The notes under the pieces were generated by a model, which saw only the letters and a list, made by a program, of their open reading frames with translations, did not search any database and had not been told where the DNA came from. A stretch of DNA of 35,507 bases from Heterotrichella gracilis (taxonomy: Eukaryota > Sar > Xanthophyceae > Tribonematales > Xanthonemataceae): NCBI GenBank assembly GCA_032358255.1, contig JAULBX010027617.1, positions 1-35,507 of the forward strand, given 5' to 3'. Position numbers and translations under genes: made by a program. Shown piece after piece: positions 22,801-29,900 of this stretch; position 1 is the stretch's first letter; every line of letters begins with the position of its first letter.

Positions 22801-23283
22801 GGAGGTGAGGGTGGCAGATGCGGATTGGTTGCAGATTCATGTCCACTGTCATCCAACACCAGATTAGGAAGGTGGCATTGGCCAGGTGTGTTGGGATGTG
22901 CGTATGCAAATGTGGTGCCTGGCCTACTTTGCTGTTCCCCTGCTACAAAATGTACACTATCAACCCTTCACAGTCAACTCATCTCATGGCGCCACTGAGA
23001 TCCCCACTCATCTGAGGGAGATTCCATGGTTGACCAACCCGCTCCATGAGGGAGATTCATCTCAGTGAGTCGTGAGTCATCTGAGATGATCATTGAAAAT
23101 GAGCAACTCATTGGCTAATTTCCTGCGCAGGTGGCCCCTGCCCGGCCAACCAGTGCGGAAACGCGGCGGCAGTCCCTCATGCCGCAGCCTCATGCAGATG
23201 TGGAGGCAAGGGAGCGGGCCGGTGCCAAGCGGAAGGCCCCAGCTATGCTGCCTCCACGCAGCACACGGCCTAGATTTGGTTGA
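16895..23283 (+). CDS. Kinesin-14 family minus-end-directed motor, C-terminal motor domain
   Basis: Exons: 16895-17764, 17944-18093, 18292-18362, 18607-18763, 18862-18948, 19071-19124, 19253-19480, 19781-19933, 20085-20247, 20462-20619, 20799-20996, 21230-21334, 21533-21701, 21844-22063, 22323-22479, 22631-22804, 23131-23283. They join in phase to 1,088 codons plus TGA. The order of parts is a basic Ser/Pro-rich tail (1-230, with KRSR at 73-76), a coiled coil (about 265-690), the kinesin-14 neck ending LVELRGN, then the motor from IRVFCRVRP (698). A neck directly in front of a C-terminal motor marks the minus-end class that bundles and focuses spindle microtubules. No calponin-homology, MyTH4 or FERM domain is seen, so it resembles plant ATK1/ATK5-type members. 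The start is the first Met of a long open exon; a 5'-UTR intron is possible. Confidence 0.95.
16943..17080 (+). other. D-box and KEN-box motifs in the kinesin tail
   Basis: Residues 17-25 read RTALSSISN, an exact RxxLxxxxN destruction box, and residues 60-62 read KEN. Both lie in the disordered N-terminal tail, where such degrons act. They suggest turnover by the anaphase-promoting complex after mitosis, which is known for several spindle kinesins. This is motif inference only. Confidence 0.55.
20799..22804 (+). other. Kinesin motor domain (exons 11-16)
   Basis: All nucleotide-binding signatures are present in order: the N-terminal RVRP strand, the P-loop GQTGAGKT (residues 770-777, bases 21248-21271), switch I NAVSSRSH (891-898), switch II DLAGSE (924-929, its Ser split by intron 14), and the microtubule-binding [14 protein letters not shown] helix region. 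Then come MFVNVNP and SLRFAAKVN at the end of the core. No key residue is missing, so an active ATPase is expected. About 50 basic residues (KRK, RSTRPR) follow the core in the last exon. Confidence 0.96.
21017..21056 (+). repeat. 21-bp tandem duplication in kinesin intron 11
   Basis: AGCTGTAGGATATCTCAAG occurs at 21017-21035 and again, identically, at 21038-21056. The exactness suggests a recent duplication. It starts about 20 bp after the exon 11 donor. Confidence 0.92.
22993..23067. repeat. Mixed direct and inverted short repeats in the last kinesin intron
   Basis: CACTGAGAT at 22993-23001 is inverted as ATCTCAGTG at 23059-23067. Inside, TGAGGGAGATT is repeated directly at 23013-23023 and 23047-23057. 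The 326-bp intron 16 (22805-23130) holds nothing else that I can identify. Confidence 0.65.
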
Positions 23284-24211
23284 TGCAGTAGTTCAGCACA
23301 CAATATTTTGGCAAGGATCGATTTCAGCGCATGGGTGTCAGTGTACCCCATTCGATGCCATCCCACCAGATCCACCATCATTTCCTGACTGCATAAATAT
23401 AAACGAGCGATGTTGGCCATCCAATTTCGAGTGGCCAGAAAGACCCTGGTTGAAGGAACACATCCCGCATGTTTTTTACCCTGGTGTGCAATCAATTTCT
23501 GTATCATCCAGACACAGCCACCCAGCAATTTGTATGTTGATGGATGACAATCAATAGGTGTTGGCAAACGCGATGCCAAACCTGGCATACTTGGCACCCG
23601 CCAACACTGATTTGGGAATTCAATCGGACAGGTTAGGTAGGTGTTGGGAACAGTTTGGTAAGGTTAGCAGCCTGGTAACCTGAGGTCAGCTTTGGCAGGT
23701 GGCTGTCAAAATTTAATCCATCTACCGTATTCAGATCAAACATTGTGGTTGATCTAATGTGACATATTTCTTCATTGAATCAGTGATTGAATGTTACAAA
23801 ACTGCAGCCGTACATAATAATTATTATACTGACTGCAAATTGCATCGAATGCACATGCATTAAACGTGATCACACATATCATGAGCAGGTTGTGAACCCT
23901 CAGGGCTGGCAAGGTTGGAAGTTTTGCTGGTGACGTGGAAGACCAGGCCATGATTCATGATATGGATGTTCATGTGTCAGATACTTGCAATTTTAAAGCA
24001 AACATTTGGTTGTGGTTGGCTTGAAGGTCCAATTATCTAAATCTGATAGGCGTTATGCATATACATTAATGGGTCAATGGAGCAGCCATTATTCTATGGA
24101 GATGTGCATACAGCGCTGACTGCTGCTAATCCCCTTGCGCATGGCACAACAGCATGGTCCCATCGCTCGCAGCGCCTTGGTAGCCACCCCCACGGGTAGC
24201 CGCCCTTGTGT
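23284..24211. other. Spacer downstream of kinesin; nothing identified
   Basis: This stretch must contain the kinesin 3'-UTR. It turns AT-rich after about 23600. I see no repeat array, RNA gene or family-like reading frame in it, and no TGTAA polyadenylation motif close behind the stop codon. Confidence 0.6.
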
Positions 24212-24327
24212 TTACATCTTGGGCTTTGTTGGTGCGCTTGGGTCTGTTCTTCCTGTCTGCTGCTGTAGCTGCAGCGCCTGCATGTCCCGCAGTGCGAGCA
24301 TCTCAATCACCCCAATGCTATTTGTGC
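24212..24327 (-). CDS. Possible terminal exon of an unidentified minus-strand gene
   Basis: Read on the minus strand, a CAG acceptor at 24328-24330 opens into 37 codons ending with TAA at 24212. The predicted tail is hydrophilic and Gln-rich (MLALRDMQALQLQQQTG, then a Pro/Lys-rich end), which looks more like protein than its surroundings. No upstream exon that joins it could be established, and the opposite strand also has an open frame here. I do not recognise the product; it may be chance or a gene relic. Confidence 0.18.
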
Positions 24328-24795
24328 CTGGGCCATGTGCGGGCGTGGGAGCTAATGTCGGTATATACCCTCAGTAAAATTACTAGTGCTGCCCATTTGT
24401 TAACACATTGATGGCCACTCATGCATGGATGCGAGCGATTGGGTTGTGCTAGCGATGTTGCCAGTGTACAGTGGTTACCTGACAGAGTAGACAAACGTGG
24501 TGGGGAGGGATTGGCGCTCGGTCTTTGCAGCTGTTTCTGAACCGCCCCACTACTTAGCCGGCGGGTGTGGCCATGAACAGCCCCATGCTTGGGATTTCCA
24601 TGATTGCGCCCTGAAGATGGCAAGATGGTAATCAGCGGGTAAAGCGGCTTGCAGATGAAACTCGGGGCCAAAAAAGCCGGCCCCTCGTGCAAAATTCCCA
24701 GGGTCTTGACTACCAAGGATTTATTCTTGGTAATGGATCTCCCAGGAATTAAACACATACTTTTGTGTGGGGGACGTTTTGTTGTTTCTCGCTTT

Positions 24796-24866
24796 GAAAT
24801 AAAGAAGGGAACGCCCAGGGGAACGCCCACAGGGACAGCAAGGCACAACACACAATCACACGGCGT
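24796..24866 (+). repeat. Dispersed repeat, copy 1
   Basis: The sequence begins GAAATAAAGAAGGGAACGCCC and runs through a CACAGG...CAGCAAGGCACAACACAC segment. A related copy lies at 33792-33859 inside peroxiredoxin intron 2. In this copy the (G)GGAACGCCCA unit is doubled. The relation suggests a small mobile element such as a SINE or MITE fragment. Confidence 0.65.
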
Positions 24867-25078
24867 GCTCCACCTTGCCAGACCCAAAAAAGCGTGAACC
24901 ACAAAGCACAATCAAATTCCGCAATTACCCAATTTATTGGATGTGCATGCACTGCATTTCAACCAACAATACAACATCTTTGGAATATATACAGCTTGGT
25001 CCCTGAATACTACTGTTCATTAAATAACCTGGGAGCTCGCCAAGCTGTAAACTCGACAATTGATATTCAGCTGAGGTA

Positions 25079-25112
25079 ATGATGGACCCAATATTGCACT
25101 TGGGTCCATCAT
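25079..25112. repeat. 13-bp inverted repeat with 8-nt loop
   Basis: ATGATGGACCCAA (25079-25091) and TTGGGTCCATCAT (25100-25112) are exact reverse complements around TATTGCAC. The loop sequence is repeated just after the right arm. It lies in the gene-poor spacer, at the far end of which MutS2 stops. Confidence 0.9.
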
Positions 25113-25438
25113 ATTGCACGATGAATTAAGTCTGGCTAATGTACACTACAATGCTACTACCTATCTACAGTCTATACTAAATTTTGTGAGTAGCATCGCT
25201 AATGTTTACACTACTCACAGCTTTCAACTTATGTTCCTCCCAATCTGATCCAAACCATCGCTGGAGGTCCTTATTCACCTCACCCAACTCCACCACGTTT
25301 ACCCAGGCATACTATCCTGACAGCTTTCAACCTTTTATTTCGTGCTTCAGAAAAAGATCAAAGCGGGGTAATGGTCCAGAAAGCGTTGCGTGCTTGGAAC
25401 CCATCTGGGCAGCTGGGTTGACCTCAATACAACTAGGT

Positions 25439-26052
25439 TCACAACATAGTCGTACAAGATGAACAGAGAATGCTCCCACACCATACAGACCCATCTTGCG
25501 CACCAAGCAGCTGTTTACACACAACCTCTGACATTCCGTTGGCGCAAGCTTTCTGGCAGCAACGTCGTTTGGTAACAGGCAACTCAATTGGCTCCGGACC
25601 AGGAGGCGTGAGGGTGACCTGTTTTAGAGCCTGCACAAAACACATCCAAATTTTCAATAGCATCCTCACCTGGAGCTGCCCGCTGCAGACCCCAATACCC
25701 CCCAACATATGCAAGGGCCTGCAACACACTCACCAACCCCAACCTACCTCTGAGAAAAGTGAAAATGGGTAAAACGGGAAAGGAACGGAAGCAGAGGGGG
25801 TAGAACCAGGCAGCAACAGGCAACCTACCTGGGTGGGAGCAGGCGCACTCGGTGGAGATCCCCCACTGCCTGCAATGGCGCAGCAACCGTGAAACTCGCA
25901 AAGGCGCAGGGAGACAGTTTGTTTTCTTGTTCACGGTTGTTGCGGTGTCTCCACTTGGGATCACCACGTGGAGATGCATGCATGTGATGGGCACTGAGAC
26001 TGGTTGACAGTCCACAACAGGAACAGTCCACAACAGGAATTGACAGATGCAT
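25439..26052 (-). CDS. Hypothetical protein, two-exon model behind a TATA box
   Basis: Model: exon 1 is 26052-25829 (ATG, ending in phase 2 at an AG/GTAGGT donor) and exon 2 is 25718-25439 (after a TTGCAG acceptor), giving 167 codons. A 39-nt in-frame stretch with its own GTGAGG...GTGCAG borders (25672-25634) might also be removed without changing frame. The product begins with a Ser/Cys-rich segment, then GDLHRVRLLPP, PLHMLGGIGVCSGQLQ and a Cys-rich tail including KRRCCQKACAN. I recognise no family. The TATAAAAG box at 26233-26240 is properly oriented about 180 bp upstream. Alternative frames are also open, so this is a weak model; transcripts or homologues would be needed to accept it. Confidence 0.25.
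26007..26038 (+). repeat. Perfect 16-bp tandem duplication
   Basis: ACAGTCCACAACAGGA occurs twice with no spacer (26007-26022 and 26023-26038). It lies in exon 1 of the weak minus-strand gene model, which is a mild argument against that exon being conserved coding sequence. Confidence 0.9.
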
Positions 26053-26232
26053 AACAGAGTAGGAGGGGCAGGCACTCCTAGGACACTTTTCTTTCAGGAT
26101 CAGTAGTGGGAAGTATAGAGGATTCACTGATGAATGTGGACCACCCTCTAACAAAATTTACCCCCCAGTTACGCTCAGTTATTTCTGTGGGTGCATTCAC
26201 TAGGGCTGTGGACCATACCGTAAGGGGTGCGG

Positions 26233-26240
26233 CTTTTATA
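26233..26240 (-). promoter_or_regulatory. TATA box, minus orientation
   Basis: The minus strand reads GCATATAAAAGCC, a strong TATAAAAG match. A start site would be expected about 30 bases downstream, near 26205. It could serve the hypothetical gene at 25439-26052. Confidence 0.4.
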
Positions 26241-26711
26241 TGCCATGCAAAGGTTTGCTTGGACAACTGTCAACACCCCAGGGCTAGCTTACTTCGAAGG
26301 CTCACCTCGTTCCTTCACGCGCACAAGAAACATCTCGAACCCTCCAACAGGAAGATTATTGACACTGTCCCACATAATTGCGCAGCGTTCTGCAACAAGA
26401 CACCGTAGGCACTGCGTGGTGCTGGTAACTCCCTATTCAACATATCATCCAGTTCCTGCTTGGTATTCACCAGGTGCCTGGCCACCTTGTAAACTACAGG
26501 TTCTGTGCCACGAATGACTATCATTGGTGTGCCCTCAGGATAACCCGAGCATGCTTCCTCCATCTGCCCCTTTCCACCGGCCACCGTTTGCCTCCAAACC
26601 TCCGGATGAATGCTTTCAGAATCCTGTAGCTAGTTTTCCATATTCAAACGGCGCATGCATGTTATTGCCTTCTATTGCATGCGCGCGCCGAGGTGCCGGG
26701 CAAGGCCTTGC

Positions 26712-26729
26712 TTAAACCCTAAACCCTAA
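26712..26729 (-). repeat. Interstitial telomere-type repeat, CCCTAAA orientation
   Basis: Two AAACCCTAA-type units read in the opposite orientation to the copy in sacsin intron 11. It lies about 180 bp beyond the MutS2 stop codon. Confidence 0.85.
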
Positions 26730-26906
26730 GCAGTGGGAAATTTTTCCCCATGCCATGGGCCATGGGGTGGCACCATTGCAGGGCTTTATCAAAACCGTAA
26801 ACCTTCATGGAATGGCATTGTGTCCCCTGATTGTGTCCAACCCAACGAAAACTTGGCTGTCTGTGTCGTGCAAGTTACTTTATGAGCATGTTAGAAGGAA
26901 AGAAAG

Positions 26907-29900
26907 TCATCTTGCTCTGCGAACCTCGTCTGCTGTGGCTGTAATTGTCATAAAACCCACTTGCAAGCTGAGCACCCCAGTGCTGCCAATGGCAACCACC
27001 TGCAGGAAATGAGTGGAATCACCAACGCAAAAGTCACATAACTAAACAACCTAGCTGCTACCTGAGTCACCGCGGATGCATGGAACTGTTAATTGACAAC
27101 CACCCACAAGTCGCCTCGTATGCCACACCTTGTGAACAACACATGTAGGGAAACCCACATGCCTGAAGCCTGTGCTCACCTTTGCATCCTTCCTCAGCCG
27201 CGGCACAAACACCAGCGACCCCACCTCCGGCACCCAGCCAGCCCCCACAGCTGGCGTGCGCACTGTAGCCGGTGCCAGTGGTGAGGATGATGGCGCAGGG
27301 GCTGCTGCTGCCCGCGATGCACGCCGCGCCCCCCCCAGTGCCGCACGTGCCTCCTGAACCGCTGCTGTGAGGGCATCAGCTCGCTGCACTGCCAGGCTGC
27401 CCTCCAGCTCTGCGACTGCTCTCCTGCACAGGCAGGCATTGGACATCTCAGCGCATCCATTGCATTGTTCATGCACACCAGTGGATATTTGATTCGCATC
27501 CATTGCATCGCTCATGCAACCCATTGGATATCTGGTCGTATCTAATGCCACAGCAGCGTTTTGTCATTGGCACACCGCTGTACAACACCTGCACATGACA
27601 GCCAGCCACTTGACAGATGATTACTGCAATGATGCTCATGTTCACAAACACAATGCTGATGATCACTCAATAGATGATCAAGATCACTGAGACGGAGCTG
27701 GTAATCACCAACGCGATGCTGGGGGTCCACCCCTGCATGCCATCCCTACCTGGTGGCAGCTGTGCGTGCCCTGAGCTGTGTCAGCGCCCTCTGCGCAGTC
27801 TCAGCCGCTGCCTCATCCATGTCCTGCTGTCGCCGCACCCCTTCAAGGTCCATGATCACGCTGTTCACCTGGGCCTAAAGAAAGGAGCACGAGGCGGAAT
27901 TAGGGCGAAACCCCACACCCACAAAAATGGGCCTGAGGCAATGCAAGACGGAGGTGAGGAGGGGGGCGGCACTGGCCAATGACCCATGACAAGTAAGTTG
28001 GGAGTTTGTCAGATAGCGGATGATTCTCATGACCATCTGCAAGCCATCTGGGGCCTAATAAGAAGATCCCATAATCCGCCCACCACAGGATTCCTTACTT
28101 CAAAGACCCATCAACTCCTCAATGGTGAAGATTCTGTTGTCAACCATGTATCCCCACCACACACACCTGTCCCTCCCCAAGGCGTCTCCTCCCCGCCTCC
28201 ACCACCCCCTCCTCCAGCCCCAGGCGCCGCGCGATGTTGAGCGCGTTTGACCTCCCTGGTATGCCCAGCAGCAGGCGGTAGGTGGGCGCCAGCGCAGCCT
28301 CGTCGAACTCCACACTGGCGTTCTCAAAGCTCGGGTCGGTGTACTTGAGGGCGGTCAGGGCGCTGCACCAAGGGGGAAATTTAGGATTTGCCAGCGTGGC
28401 TCCTCACCTTGCGTGCAAGGGGAAGGGGGCATTGTGAGAGGGTAAGTGAGGGCGGTTGCATGGAGGGTGGTCAAGGAAAATGGTCAGGTAAGCATATCGA
28501 GCTGTCAGCAGTGTTGTACCATGATCATGTGTGGAAGGCAGTTGTTGTCATTAGAAACTTGTGGCAGCGCCCCTGTATGGTACCACCTCCTGTGATGCAC
28601 ACTGAGACAGTGCCTTCGCACACCATGTGCCAGATCGCAATCCATCCATAAATTTCCATTCCGGCCCCACCTCATGTGTGTTGTGGCCACAGTCAGCGCT
28701 GCCCCCCCCGGGCCGCCCTGCACCAGCGCACGCAGCAGCGCCACACCCAGGGCAGAACCCTCAGTAGGGTCGGTGCCCGTGCCCACCTCGTCCAGGAGAA
28801 CCAGTGACTTCCCGTTGCTCTCGGCGCGCACCGCCTGCAAGCCAGAGCAGCATTGGCTAGGGGTTGGGGCGACACATATAGAGGCTGTGGTCAGCCACAG
28901 GCCACAAACAAGCATGCGCCTGACGTGCCCACGGAAGGTGGAAAGGCTGATTAGGGTTTAGTGTCCGGGATAAAACCCCTTGCCTACCTGTATGCGCCTG
29001 AGGTGGCCGCTGAAGGTGGACAGGCTGGCAGACAGGCTCTGCTCATCCCCAATGTCTGCCAGCACAGCATTGAAGGGGGGCAGCCGCACAGGGGCCTGAG
29101 CGGGGATGGCGAGGCCGCATCGGGACATGATCACTGCGAGGCCCAGCGCCTGCACAGAGAAGGGCCAGCGTATGAGTGGCTTGTAGGCATGGTGCGGCAC
29201 TCCCTCTCCCAGCCACTGACAAAATGTCCCTTTTTATAGGAAGATAGTTTGCAGGACAGTCTCAAAGCCAGATTTCAAACAAACGTTCATGTGTACATAG
29301 CTCCACCCCGCGCACATGCCCATCCCACTTCCTCTCCCACCTTGAGTGTCGCGGTTTTCCCCCCTGTATTGGGTCCAGTGATGATGATGGCACGCGTGTC
29401 CCTCCGAATGACCAGATCAATCGGAACAGGCCCAGTATCCTCCTCCTGGCCATCTGATTGGCCCACTGCGCCTGCCGCACCACCTGATTGGCCATTGCCA
29501 CCGGCAGAGTCCTTCCTATTGGCCAGCCGCCTGACGGGTGAGCCAGTGGCCGCCACCTGGCGCTTGACCTGGCGCTGGCGCCGCAGGTGGGCGCCAAGCA
29601 GCAATGGGTGCCTGCGGGGACCAGAACAATGCTAGCATTGGGCAGTGCTCCAACTGGCAGTCATGCTACCGTTGTAGTGGAATTAATGAGGATGCTAGAA
29701 CAGCGGCACAGCAGCAGAGGGCACCCTGTACCTAAACCCTGGGAGCACATGCCAGGGTCCTCCAGCTTGGACCTGGTCGACAACAGCAATTGAACGCAAA
29801 GCCAATATGAATCTTGTGCTACAATCAGATATGCAAGCGTGCAGCCGCATTAAAGTTGGGGTTGATCCCGGTCAGCGCCTGCCACCCACCTCAGCCTCCT

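Larger units (their letters stand above)
24328..25438. other. Repeat-bearing spacer, no supported gene
   Basis: The stretch holds one copy of a dispersed repeat (24796-24866) and a 13-bp inverted repeat (25079-25112). A 197-codon minus-strand frame covers 24318-24911, but its composition (His, Pro, Ser and Cys rich) and overlap with the dispersed repeat argue against a real gene. Confidence 0.55.
26053..26906. other. Spacer downstream of MutS2
   Basis: This holds the MutS2 3'-UTR, the TATA box at 26233-26240, and telomere-like units at 26712-26729. A minus-strand frame of 89 codons (26584-26315) has a protein-like stretch, MIVIRGTEPVVYKVARHL, but no family match and no consistent splicing to neighbours. 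I found no Smr-domain sequence here that could extend MutS2. Confidence 0.5.

Noticed and set aside
24318-24911. 197-codon minus-strand frame in the spacer
   Set aside because: Composition (His, Pro, Ser, Cys rich) is that of a random frame in moderately GC-rich DNA, and it runs through a dispersed repeat.
26315-26584. 89-codon minus-strand frame with a protein-like middle
   Set aside because: Could not be joined in phase to any neighbouring exon-like segment, and it is not an Smr domain; mentioned only in the spacer description.
27453-27538. CRISPR-like repeat array
   Set aside because: Only about two diverged, directly adjoining units without spacers, in a eukaryotic intron; an ordinary tandem repeat.
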